DNA from: Candidatus Nomurabacteria bacterium GW2011_GWE2_34_25
GTDB taxonomy: Bacteria; Patescibacteriota; Minisyncoccia; Phycocordibacterales; UBA9973
Length of the DNA: 51,079 nucleotides
Reading direction: 5' to 3'
NCBI GenBank assembly: GCA_000990325.1
Contig: LBPS01000003.1
Coordinates: forward strand, 1 to 51,079
Below are positions 36,600 to 45,860 of this stretch, one piece after another. Position 1 is the stretch's first letter. Each line of letters begins with the position of its first letter. A program made the translations under genes and the position numbers. Below the pieces are notes generated by a model. That model saw nothing but the letters and a program-made list of their open reading frames with translations, made no database searches and was not told where the DNA came from.

Positions 36600-38882
36600 A
36601 TGACACTAAAGTCTATTGAATTATTTGGATTTAAATCATTCGGGAAAAAAAGTTCTCTTTCTTTTACCAATCCTATTACTTGTGTTGTAGGTCCAAATGG
36701 TTCTGGTAAATCAAATATAGTAGAAGCTATGCGTTTTGTTTTAGGGGAACAATCCATGAAATCTCTTCGAGGGAAAGGAGGGTCTGATCTCATCTTTAAG
36801 GGTTCCAAGATGATCTCCTCATCAAATAGAGCCAGTGTGAATATAACTTTTGATAATAGTAAAAAGATTTTTTCTTTTACAAATAGTGGAATAGGCATAT
36901 CTCTTGATTATGATGAGATTGTTATTGGACGTGAAGTTTTTGCAGATGGAGCGAACAAGTATAGTATTAATGGCACAGAGGTAAGGCTCAAAGATGTCAT
37001 TGATTTGCTTGCATCTGTTAATATCGGTAGTTCAGGACACCATATCATTTCTCAAGGTGAAGCTGATCGAGTACTCAATGCCTCAAACAAAGATCGTCGT
37101 AGTATGATCGAAGATGCTTTGGGTCTAAAGATTTATCAATATCGCATAAAGGAGTCAGAAAGAAAATTAGACAAGACAATAATAAATATGAAAGAAGTGA
37201 CGGCACTTCGTCGTGAGATCGCACCTCACTTGAACTTTTTGAAAAAACAAGTAGAGAAAGTAGAGCGTGCACGCACAATGCGCGAAGATCTTCGGGGTTT
37301 GTACAAGACGTATTTTTCTAGGGAATTTACATATATTAGCAATGAAGGTAGTAGGATAGCAAATATGCGTCGTCAATTAGACGAGAAGGCATTATATTTA
37401 GATAATAAAATAAGTGATTTAGAAAAACTTAAAGATAATAATGTTACAGAAAGTGAAACATTAAAAATAATAAAAGAAAAGGAATTGAAACTTCAGGAAG
37501 TCAGAAGCAAGAGAGACGACGTAGCTCGTTCCTTAGGGCGTATAGAGGGTATTATAGAGGGTATAGAACGGCATTTTGCAAAGATACCGGAAGTCAAAGA
37601 GCATATTATTAAAGAATCCGAATGGAAGTCTCTTGTAGAAGATTTGGAGTTGAAAATTGATGAGGCGATACAGCAAGAAGATATATCTATAGTTATAAAT
37701 ATCCTTCGTAACATCAAATCAAAGCTTGGAGAATTTACACATAGTGTGACAGAAGAGAAATCAGATATGTCAGTACTGACCGAAAATGCTGAGTATCTCG
37801 AAATGCAAAAAGCTAAAGAAGAAATTATCCTTTCTATTTCTAATATAAAAGAAGAAGAAAAAAATATTGTAGATGAAATAAATAATCTAAAAGAAAAAGA
37901 AAAAGAATCACAGTCCGTCTTTCGAGACAATGAACGTGCCTTGTATGACGTCCTTCGTGACAAGAATGAAGTCGTGTCGTCTATACATGGATTAAGTTTT
38001 GAAGAAGAGAGGTTACTTTCTATCAAGAATGCATTTGAGATGGAGCTTGCCGAAGGGGGAGTCCTCATAGGAAGAGAGGTTGTGGATTATGCTCGGATGA
38101 AAGTTGAAGGAGAAATAGTGAGAAGTACCCAAGAAGATCTCCGTCGTAAAATTGAACGCATCAAGATTAAGCTTGAAGATTCTGGTAGCGGTAATGCAGG
38201 AGAAATTATGAAAGAGTATGATGATACTATGGAAAGAGATGTGTTCCTTGGAAGAGAATTAGAAGATTTAAATAAAAGTATTGATTCACTCCGTTTACTC
38301 ATCCAAGAATTAAAAGAAACATTGGACAAAGAATTTAAAACAGGCGTAGAAAAGATAAACAAGCAGTTCCAAGAATTCTTCGCACTTATGTTCGGTGGCG
38401 GTTCTGCATTTTTATCTATCACAATGGAACACAAGAAGCCCAAGAAGAGTGATGAGAAAGTTTCGGCTGATGATGAAGGAGATGAAGAGAGTGAGGGCGA
38501 AGAAGAAAACAGTGACTTAGGATTTGAGCGGGGGATAGAGATCAACGTGACCTTACCTCAGAAGAAGGTGAAAGACTTACATATGCTCTCTGGTGGCGAG
38601 AGGTCACTGACTTCTATTGCACTTCTATTTGCAGTCTCACAAGTGAACCCTCCACCATTTCTAGTTCTCGATGAAACTGATGCGGCTCTCGATGAAGCTA
38701 ACTCTCGTAAGTATGGAAATATGCTTGAGAATCTATCGAAGTATTCACAGCTTATAGTGGTAACTCACAACAGAGAGACAATGTCTCGAGCCCAAGTCCT
38801 CTACGGAGTGACAATGAGTGCCGAAGGTGCATCCAAGCTCCTATCCATACGACTCGAAGACGCCACAAGTTATGCCAAATAA
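36600..38882 (+). CDS. smc: SMC-family chromosome segregation ATPase, short form (760 aa)
   Basis: MTLKSIELFGFKSFGKKSSLSF, VVGPNGSGKSNIVEAMRFVLGEQS, HMLSGGERSLTSIALLFAV, PPPFLVLDETDAALDEANSRKY. Confidence 0.93.
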   Translation: MTLKSIELFGFKSFGKKSSLSFTNPITCVVGPNGSGKSNIVEAMRFVLGEQSMKSLRGKGGSDLIFKGSKMISSSNRASVNITFDNSKKIFSFTNSGIGISLDYDEIVIGREVFADGANKYSINGTEVRLKDVIDLLASVNIGSSGHHIISQGEADRVLNASNKDRRSMIEDALGLKIYQYRIKESERKLDKTIINMKEVTALRREIAPHLNFLKKQVEKVERARTMREDLRGLYKTYFSREFTYISNEGSRIANMRRQLDEKALYLDNKISDLEKLKDNNVTESETLKIIKEKELKLQEVRSKRDDVARSLGRIEGIIEGIERHFAKIPEVKEHIIKESEWKSLVEDLELKIDEAIQQEDISIVINILRNIKSKLGEFTHSVTEEKSDMSVLTENAEYLEMQKAKEEIILSISNIKEEEKNIVDEINNLKEKEKESQSVFRDNERALYDVLRDKNEVVSSIHGLSFEEERLLSIKNAFEMELAEGGVLIGREVVDYARMKVEGEIVRSTQEDLRRKIERIKIKLEDSGSGNAGEIMKEYDDTMERDVFLGRELEDLNKSIDSLRLLIQELKETLDKEFKTGVEKINKQFQEFFALMFGGGSAFLSITMEHKKPKKSDEKVSADDEGDEESEGEEENSDLGFERGIEINVTLPQKKVKDLHMLSGGERSLTSIALLFAVSQVNPPPFLVLDETDAALDEANSRKYGNMLENLSKYSQLIVVTHNRETMSRAQVLYGVTMSAEGASKLLSIRLEDATSYAK

Positions 38883-38883
38883 C

Positions 38884-38908
38884 CAGATAGTGGCAAGGCC
38901 ACTATCTG
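38884..38908 (+). terminator. stem-loop after smc
   Basis: CAGATAGTGG-CAAGG-CCACTATCTG. Confidence 0.55.
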
Positions 38909-38953
38909 TAAAACCTTTGTAATCAAGGGTTTATTTTGATGTACATTTTGTTA

Positions 38954-38982
38954 TTGACATAGCTATGTTTTTGTGATATAAT
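38954..38982 (+). promoter_or_regulatory. consensus sigma70 promoter
   Basis: TTGACA - 17 nt - TATAAT. Confidence 0.85.
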
Positions 38983-39095
38983 AGACCCAAATGAAAGTAT
39001 AAGTTAATAAATACTAAAAGTTGACCTTAAATGTGTCGATGAGGTGGTTTGTTATTATTTTTCATAAAATATTTGAAACTTTAATACATACAATT

Positions 39096-40220
39096 ATGAA
39101 ACGCATGTTTTTTGTTTTCTTCTTGACCGCGATTTTTTTCGCAAGTTTGCCATCATTTGGTCGTGTTCGCATTAAACCAAAAACGGACACAATAGTTGTT
39201 GCTGAACAAAAGCAGTATTCTGCAGAGGAAACTGCCGCTGCTAACTTGGTTCGCAAAGCGAACAAAATTAACAAGTTGGCAAACGAAAACCTAATTAAGC
39301 CAGGCCAAAAGCTGGTGTATCCCTACCCAAGCGATAATGACCGTTTGAATGTCACCGTTATACAGGATGACTATCAATTGAAGATCGCTAAAAAAATTAA
39401 CGCAGGAGGATATAATCCTGGGTATCATTTTGTTCTAGATTCGACACTGCAAATTCCAGAAAAGCAAAAGGCCTCTGAAGACTCTGTTGTTTTCACACTG
39501 GAGCCGGAAACGAAAAATTATACCACTCTGTTGTGGTTCTTGGTTATCTGCTTGATTGTTTTTATTGCTTTTCTTATTTTTAAATTTCTGAAAGCTATTA
39601 AAGAAAAAGAAAATATTGCAGGGCAATTAGAAAATATGTCAGACTCAAACTGGCTGCTGGGACAAGAACTAGAGGAAACAAGAAACAAACTTCCTATTGA
39701 AGCTCCTGAGGTTGTTGATTCAGAATGGCTAAAGCAGAACAATCCTGTCGGAAACGACATTACTAACTCTTCTTCTGATCTCGTTCAGGAAACTATTGCA
39801 AGGGTTTATGGAAAAAAGCCAGATTTCATTGCACAAGCAATGGTTACAACTGGTGAAAATGCAATTTCTATGAACTTTAGTCATAATCGTACAGCTAAAA
39901 CCGGATTAAACAATGTTGTTGTTTATCTTGGTTGGAACTGGGATTTAGAAAAAAATGCATGGATTGAAGTTGGTATGATTGCTTCAGCTTGCTCAAATGG
40001 CTTTGAAGTAAACCCAGAGCGTGTAGAAAAAATGGCTTCATTGTTTGTATTTGTTGAGCTTGCCAAAAAAAATCAGCATCCGGTTGTGTATTCAGGGGGT
40101 ACTGTTCCAGAAGGAACAATCTATCCCGAATTAGTGAAGGAGTTAGTGATTAAATATCACGAAGCCAATATCACTGATTTACGTAAAGCAGGCATGTTGG
40201 TAGAAATACCAAAAAACTAA
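39096..40220 (+). CDS. secreted/anchored protein, possible LysM-like N-terminal segment and one internal TM
   Basis: signal peptide MKRMFFVFFLTAIFFASLPSFG; AANLVRKANKINKLANENLIKPGQKLVYPYP; TM LLWFLVICLIVFIAFLIFKF. Confidence 0.65.
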   Translation: MKRMFFVFFLTAIFFASLPSFGRVRIKPKTDTIVVAEQKQYSAEETAAANLVRKANKINKLANENLIKPGQKLVYPYPSDNDRLNVTVIQDDYQLKIAKKINAGGYNPGYHFVLDSTLQIPEKQKASEDSVVFTLEPETKNYTTLLWFLVICLIVFIAFLIFKFLKAIKEKENIAGQLENMSDSNWLLGQELEETRNKLPIEAPEVVDSEWLKQNNPVGNDITNSSSDLVQETIARVYGKKPDFIAQAMVTTGENAISMNFSHNRTAKTGLNNVVVYLGWNWDLEKNAWIEVGMIASACSNGFEVNPERVEKMASLFVFVELAKKNQHPVVYSGGTVPEGTIYPELVKELVIKYHEANITDLRKAGMLVEIPKN

Positions 40221-40260
40221 CAAGGAAAGAAAGAAATTTTTCTTCTCCTTAATCCTATCT

Positions 40261-40299
40261 AAAGAACCGTTGCAACTAGTTTGCAGGGGTTCTTTTTTT
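40261..40299 (+). terminator. stem-loop terminator
   Basis: AAAGAACCGTTGCAACTAGTTTGCAGGGGTTCTTTTTTT. Confidence 0.65.
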
Positions 40300-40319
40300 G
40301 TGTGGATGGATAAATAATT

Positions 40320-41969
40320 TTATTGCAGAGACTCAAGATACTCGATAGTAGTTTCTCCAGTATTAATTATTTCTTTAGCGTTATCAGCACCTACATATCT
40401 ATAATGCCACGGTTCATATTGATAGCCAGTAATAGATTCTTTACTTAGAGGATAGCTTTCTATAAATCCATAATCTTGGGCATTGTTTTCCATCCAAAGA
40501 GCTTCATTTGTTTTTTCAAAACTTTTTGATGCACTCATGTATTGTATTGACTGTCCAGTGACATCTATCGCTGTACCAAGCTGATGTTCAGAATGGCCAG
40601 CTTTCGCGACGGCTATTTCTGCATTGGGATTACCATTTTTAATTTCTGTGGCCAATATTAATTTCTGAGTAGCATAACTTCTAAAACCTGAACTTCCTTT
40701 GATTATTAAGCCATCCTCTTGTGCCTGTTTGACCATTGATTCAAAACTATCTCGAGCCTCTTTGATGAGGCAGATACCTTTCTTGGTACTCGAATAAGTA
40801 TCAAGTTCTCTTAAATCTTTTGGAATATAAGTTACGTCTGGCAGGCTTACATCTTGGCCTATAGGCAAAAGCCACATATCGGCATAATCTTTATCAGGCT
40901 TGGGGCAAATAAACGAAGCTAATTCATCACGCTCTTTTATTTCTTCTTTGGTAAATATTCCTTCAGGTTGGTATTTTTTATTGAGAGTAATAATTTTACT
41001 TTCTGTATTTTTTAAAATTCCATCTTCAAACTTAGCTTCGAAGGCCATTCCTCTCATTGTATTCTTTGAGAAATATTGATCAAAAATAAAATTACCAAGT
41101 GAGTACACTATTGTCTTACCTTTATATTCACCTATGTCTTGTATGACGTGTGGATGGTGTCCTATTATCATATCTGCTCCGTTATCTATAATTATTTTTG
41201 CGAGGCTTTCCTGATGAGCATTGTGGGTCGTTTTGTACTCATCTCCCCAGTGTATTGAAATAATAAGTACATCAGACTCTAACTTTGCATTTTGTATAAT
41301 TTCCGGCAAGCGAGGGTCACTTGCAAGTAAAATTCCAGCCTTACCTTCTTTTGCTTCCATCCAAGCTGGTCCTACATCTGAAAATCCAAGGAAGCCAAAT
41401 TTTATGCCATTTTTCTCTATGATGACGGGAGTCTCGGCATCTACTTTGTTTATTCCTGCGCCAATTTGGGGAATCTCTGAAACTTCAAATCTCAATAATG
41501 TATCTTTGAAGGCATTTACATTCCAATCCCCAACGTGGTTATTGGCAAAAGACACGATATCAAAACCGGCATTTTTTATCGTAGGCAATATAGATGGATC
41601 CATACGAAAGGAGTATTTACTCCCGACATTATTCCCTATATCAGAAACGGGACCTTCTAAGTTGCCAAATAATATATCTGCTTTTTTTATTTCAGGAATA
41701 TTTTCAAAAAGTTTATTAAAATCACCACCAAAATTATTCTTTACAGAAGTTCCTACTCCGCGAGTTAGCATTATATCTCCGACAAATAGCAAGGTAACTT
41801 CTTTAGGAATTATAGGTTCTACTATTTCTTCTTTGGTTGTTTCCAGCACTTGGGCTTTTTGAGATTCAGATTTAGTCCTTGCCATTTGATTACTCACAAA
41901 GAAAATACTCCAAAGTGAAAGAATTACTATGAAAATAACACCTATTACATATATTGTTCTTTTGAGCAT
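40320..41969 (-). CDS. CapA-family (PGA_cap) protein fused to VanY-type D-alanyl-D-alanine carboxypeptidase domain
   Basis: CapA: VTLLFVGDIMLTRGVG, ILFGNLEGPVSD, VSFANNHVGDWN, IIGHHPHVIQDIGEYKGKTIVYSLGNFIFDQ; VanY: GSSGFRSYATQ, AGHSEHQLGTAIDVT, EPWHYRYVG. Confidence 0.92.
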   Translation of the reverse strand: MLKRTIYVIGVIFIVILSLWSIFFVSNQMARTKSESQKAQVLETTKEEIVEPIIPKEVTLLFVGDIMLTRGVGTSVKNNFGGDFNKLFENIPEIKKADILFGNLEGPVSDIGNNVGSKYSFRMDPSILPTIKNAGFDIVSFANNHVGDWNVNAFKDTLLRFEVSEIPQIGAGINKVDAETPVIIEKNGIKFGFLGFSDVGPAWMEAKEGKAGILLASDPRLPEIIQNAKLESDVLIISIHWGDEYKTTHNAHQESLAKIIIDNGADMIIGHHPHVIQDIGEYKGKTIVYSLGNFIFDQYFSKNTMRGMAFEAKFEDGILKNTESKIITLNKKYQPEGIFTKEEIKERDELASFICPKPDKDYADMWLLPIGQDVSLPDVTYIPKDLRELDTYSSTKKGICLIKEARDSFESMVKQAQEDGLIIKGSSGFRSYATQKLILATEIKNGNPNAEIAVAKAGHSEHQLGTAIDVTGQSIQYMSASKSFEKTNEALWMENNAQDYGFIESYPLSKESITGYQYEPWHYRYVGADNAKEIINTGETTIEYLESLQ

Positions 41970-41972
41970 ATA

Positions 41973-42737
41973 TTATTCTATTATATTCCTTGGATCGACA
42001 TAAGTATATCCAGCTATTTCTAGAGTAGTTAGAAGTGCATCTAAGTTTGCAACTGACCAGGGGTGTTCATGAATTAAAATGATTGACCCTGAATGTACAT
42101 TACTCATGACGTTACTTATAAAGATATCCTTTTCTTTTGTAGATTTATCCCAGTCGAGGGCTGAACCTGACCAATCCATAAATATCATCCCTTGATCTTT
42201 TGCCAATTTTCTTATATAAGTATTACTTTCTCCAAAAGGCGCACGAAAGAAACGAGGATAATTATTTGTAAGTTTAATTATAAGATTTGTATTATCATTT
42301 ATTTCTTTTTCTATAATGTTAGTGTCTTTTTCTTTTTTAAGATTGATATGGCTCCATGTATGATTACCTATAGCAAAACCTTCTTCTTCTAGTTGCTGAA
42401 TGATACCTTGATTATCTTTATCATGAATACCATTTATGAAAAATATTGCCTTGACATTGTGTGTATTTAATATACGGACCATTTCTCTTGTTCGAATACT
42501 TGGCCCGTCATCTATCGTCAAGAGCACAACTTTTGATTTGTTGAGTATGTTTTTGGGTGCGATAGTACTTCTACCTATAACTACGTATTTATCGTTATCT
42601 GTCAGTTCTGTTTTCCATTTTGTTTCAATTTCTTCAGAGAGGAGGGGAGCTTCTGTTTTTGAAAGAGAAAGACTGTACGTAATAATTATTATTGACACAA
42701 AAGACATTATAATAATGTATAACTTTTTATTTTTCAT
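41973..42737 (-). CDS. polysaccharide deacetylase (NodB-like)
   Basis: VVLLTIDDGPSIRTREMVRIL, AIGNHTWSHINL, RFFRAPFGESN, ILIHEH. Confidence 0.93.
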   Translation of the reverse strand: MKNKKLYIIIMSFVSIIIITYSLSLSKTEAPLLSEEIETKWKTELTDNDKYVVIGRSTIAPKNILNKSKVVLLTIDDGPSIRTREMVRILNTHNVKAIFFINGIHDKDNQGIIQQLEEEGFAIGNHTWSHINLKKEKDTNIIEKEINDNTNLIIKLTNNYPRFFRAPFGESNTYIRKLAKDQGMIFMDWSGSALDWDKSTKEKDIFISNVMSNVHSGSIILIHEHPWSVANLDALLTTLEIAGYTYVDPRNIIE

Positions 42738-42761
42738 CTGGGTGTATTTTATTTATTGTAG

Positions 42762-44708
42762 TTATATCAAGGTATAGTCAATAGTTTTCTTGTTCATATC
42801 AGCACCTACTACTCTAAATCTAGTCTTATCTCCGAGGGTATATTTCTTGTGACTTTTTTGACCCCTAATACTCATAAACTTTTTATCAAAAATATAATAG
42901 TCATCCTTAAGGTCGCGCATACGAATCATGCCTTCACACTTAGTTTCACTTTCTTCTACATATAGACCCCATTCTGTCACTCCGGTGATAATTCCTTCAT
43001 AAGTTTGGCCTACACGCTTAGACATGTATTCAACCTGTTTGTATTTGATAGATGCACGCTCAGCCTCGGCTGCCTCCTTCTCTTGATTAGAAGCTTCCTG
43101 ACTCATATGCTCGTATTCATACCACTTCTCTTTTGGGATAACTTTTTCAGAGAGAAAGTCTTTAAGTAATCTGTGAACTATGACGTCAGGGTATCGTCTG
43201 ATTGGCGAAGTGAAATGAGTGTAGAATTTGAACCCGAGTCCATAGTGACCGATATTTTTAGTAGAGTAGATAGCTTTGGCCATTGTTCTGATGATTGCCG
43301 TGTGGACGGTATCACGAAGGGGATTGTGTTCAAGCTTACCTATAAGTATATTTATTTCTTCCGAGGGGATTATGCCATCTTTAAGTTTCATATGATAACC
43401 AAGTCTTTTTAAAAACATAGCCAAATCTTTCATTTTTTCTTTGTTTGGTAAGTCGTGGATTCTATAGAGGAAAACTCCACCAGTGCCTTTTTTCTTACTC
43501 GACATATATTCAGCAACGCGACGATTGGCTAGAAGCATGAATTCTTCTACGAGCTTGTTCGTATCTCCACGTGCTTTTGTGTAAACAGAAATAGGGACAC
43601 CAGAGGAATCTAATTTGAATTTGACCTCCTCTTGCTCTAACATTATTGCTCCCTCATCAAATCTTTTTTTGTTAAGTTTTTTGGCGATTAGATTCAGTGT
43701 ATTTAGCTCATCGTAAAACTCGCCCTTTTTATTGTCTAGAATTTTCTGAGCATTTTCATATGTAAATCTTTTGTCAGAATGGATGATTGTTTCCCCGAAC
43801 CACTCACTATATATCTTGCCACTCATATCAAGTTCAAAAATAGCCGAGAAGGTGAGTCGGTCTACTCCTTCATTAAGACTACAAAGTCCATTTGAAAGTT
43901 CTTCTGGAAGCATAGGGATAGTTCGATCTACAAGATAGACAGAAGTTCCTCTGCTTTGTGCTTCATCATCGAGAGTTGTATTTAATTTTACATAGTGAGA
44001 TACATCAGCGATATGGATGCCAATTTCCAGATGTCCATTTAAAAGTCTTTCAAGAGAGATAGCGTCATCGAAATCTTTTGCATCGACAGGGTCTATGGTA
44101 AATGTCGTCACAGAACGCATGTCTCTACGACTCTTCAAATCCTTATCCGTTATTCCACGTTTCGATATTTCAGATGCTTCATTTTTCACTATAGAAGGGA
44201 AGTCGGAAGAGAAACCTTTCTCCATGGCGATAGCTTCCATTTCTGCGTTATGCTCCATGGGCATTCCCAAGACTTTCTCAATTTTTCCTATTGGAGCCTT
44301 CTTAGCATCTTTCCAGTCGGTAATAACGACGAATACTTTCTGTCCAATTTTAGCTCCAGCCAATTTATTTTGGGGAATTACGATATCAGCATACATTCTA
44401 AGGTCACTAGGTATCAGGAAGTACGTATCATTTTCTTTTTCAAGTACTCCGGAATATCCCTTTTTAGAACGACGAAGAATCTCTGATACTTCACCTGTTT
44501 CTGGTAATCCTGATCTTTTTGGATGTAAGAGTATTTTAACTGTATCGCCATGGCAGGCAGTATGTAAGAAGTTGTGTTCTATCTCTACTGTATCGTCTTG
44601 TCCTTTGATTCGAACAACCCCGAATCCCTTATGAGATATTGTGATGATTCCTTCGGCAGATCGTATTTCCCTTACCTTATCTTTATGTTGTTTTATATTG
44701 CTTTTCAC
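42762..44708 (-). CDS. rnr: ribonuclease R (RNase II family)
   Basis: TIDPVDAKDFDDAISLE, EIGIHIADVSHYVK, LDDEAQSRGTSVYLVDRTIPMLPEELSNGLCSLNEGVDRLTFSAIF, YTHFTSPIRRYPDVIVHRLL; likely GTG start at 44708. Confidence 0.94.
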   Translation of the reverse strand: MKSNIKQHKDKVREIRSAEGIITISHKGFGVVRIKGQDDTVEIEHNFLHTACHGDTVKILLHPKRSGLPETGEVSEILRRSKKGYSGVLEKENDTYFLIPSDLRMYADIVIPQNKLAGAKIGQKVFVVITDWKDAKKAPIGKIEKVLGMPMEHNAEMEAIAMEKGFSSDFPSIVKNEASEISKRGITDKDLKSRRDMRSVTTFTIDPVDAKDFDDAISLERLLNGHLEIGIHIADVSHYVKLNTTLDDEAQSRGTSVYLVDRTIPMLPEELSNGLCSLNEGVDRLTFSAIFELDMSGKIYSEWFGETIIHSDKRFTYENAQKILDNKKGEFYDELNTLNLIAKKLNKKRFDEGAIMLEQEEVKFKLDSSGVPISVYTKARGDTNKLVEEFMLLANRRVAEYMSSKKKGTGGVFLYRIHDLPNKEKMKDLAMFLKRLGYHMKLKDGIIPSEEINILIGKLEHNPLRDTVHTAIIRTMAKAIYSTKNIGHYGLGFKFYTHFTSPIRRYPDVIVHRLLKDFLSEKVIPKEKWYEYEHMSQEASNQEKEAAEAERASIKYKQVEYMSKRVGQTYEGIITGVTEWGLYVEESETKCEGMIRMRDLKDDYYIFDKKFMSIRGQKSHKKYTLGDKTRFRVVGADMNKKTIDYTLI

Positions 44709-44738
44709 AATGTCAGTATAACATAAAATAACGACTTG

Positions 44739-44807
44739 CCCCCACACCTATATTTTTATTGTTTTCAACGCAGATTAAAATCTGCAATAAAAATATAGGT
44801 GTGGGGG
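44739..44807. repeat. large perfect inverted repeat with nested hairpin, between divergent rnr and rpsP
   Basis: 22-bp perfect arms CCCCCACACCTATATTTTTATT / AATAAAAATATAGGTGTGGGGG around a 25-nt centre containing GCAGATTAAAATCTGC. Confidence 0.95.
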
Positions 44808-44846
44808 TTGATTCATTATAGTCTTTATGGTAGGATACTTTTACAT

Positions 44847-45152
44847 ATGTTAAAGATAAGATTACAAAGAATAGGGCGCAAGAATGATCCAGCTTTTCGC
44901 GTGCTTTTGACTGATTCGAAGAACTCAGCTAAGAGTGGTAAATTCAAGGAAATCTTGGGTTCATACAATTTAAAAAAAGGAGAAGTTTTATTTAAAGCAG
45001 ACCGCATTAAGCATTGGATGAGTGTCGGAGCTCAGACTTCAGATACAGTTCACAATTTCCTAGTTAGCCAGAAATTAATAGAAGGCAAGAAGAGAAACGT
45101 ACTTTCAAAGAAGTCTCCAACCAAAGCTAAAAAAGAACTTAAAAAAGCATAA
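44847..45152 (+). CDS. rpsP: 30S ribosomal protein S16
   Basis: MLKIRLQRIGRKNDPAFRVLLTDSKNSAKSGKFKEILGSYNLKK. Confidence 0.95.
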   Translation: MLKIRLQRIGRKNDPAFRVLLTDSKNSAKSGKFKEILGSYNLKKGEVLFKADRIKHWMSVGAQTSDTVHNFLVSQKLIEGKKRNVLSKKSPTKAKKELKKA

Positions 45153-45172
45153 GATTTTGTAAGGTATAAAAT

Positions 45173-45258
45173 CAAAAAACACAATATTAAAATTTTATTC
45201 GCGCTTTACCCCAGAGGGGCCCTACGCGACTCATAAAATTTCAATATTGTGTTTTTTG
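45173..45258. repeat. large inverted repeat with GC-rich structured core, downstream of rpsP
   Basis: 26-nt arms (one mismatch) CAAAAAACACAATATTAAAATTTTAT / ATAAAATTTCAATATTGTGTTTTTTG; centre TCGCGCTTTACCCCAGAGGGGCCCTACGCGA. Confidence 0.92.
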
Positions 45259-45362
45259 CTTTATTATTACGTTTGCAAAGAAAAAGGCTTGTGTGGTATA
45301 TTGTATATAGCAGGAGTAGTCGGTACACTGCAGAAATTATGAATAATTACTAAATACATTAT

Positions 45363-45686
45363 ATGATGGCAGATGATAAAGCATTTCTAGAATATATCGT
45401 TAAGGCTCTTATTACAATGACAGTAAACAGTGCAGACATGGGCAAGATAATCGGTCGCCAAGGTAACACCGCCAAGGCTATCCGTACACTATTACGTGTT
45501 ATCGGTATGAAGAATAATGCTCGTGTTAACTTAAAGATTAATGAACCAGAAGGAGGTAGAGTTGTAAGTGAACATTCTGAGCATGTAGATGCACCAGCAC
45601 CAGCACAAGCACCAGCACCTACTATGTCAGCAAGCGAAGCTTCAAAGTCAGTGGATGCTGCTCTAGATGATCTTAAGGGAATATAA
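45363..45686 (+). CDS. KH-domain RNA-binding protein (KhpA/YlqC-like), shortened
   Basis: FLEYIVKALI...VNSADMGKIIGRQGNTAKAIRTLLRVIGMKNNARVNLKI. Confidence 0.88.
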   Translation: MMADDKAFLEYIVKALITMTVNSADMGKIIGRQGNTAKAIRTLLRVIGMKNNARVNLKINEPEGGRVVSEHSEHVDAPAPAQAPAPTMSASEASKSVDAALDDLKGI

Positions 45687-45860
45687 ATAAAAATTAAAAA
45701 ATGACACGTCTCAATCAGCAGATTGACCTACTGGGTGCTTTGTTGCAGTCTCCGGGTGCTCGGTCAATGTAGAATTACTACATCTCCCTTACATCCTCGA
45801 CTTCGCCTCGCATCTGTGGTCGTTTTCTGTATTTTATTGAATTCGTGGTATAGTAATTTT

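Noticed and set aside
44709-44747. N-terminal extension of RNase R in the ORF track
   Set aside because: Lies within the inverted-repeat/promoter region; GTG at 44708 (VKSNIKQHKDK...) is the more plausible start.
45723-45860. 46-aa N-terminal extension of TrmD in the ORF track
   Set aside because: Canonical TrmD starts MKFHIITLFPEMF at 45861 with a TATAGT box 6 nt upstream; the extension is non-homologous.
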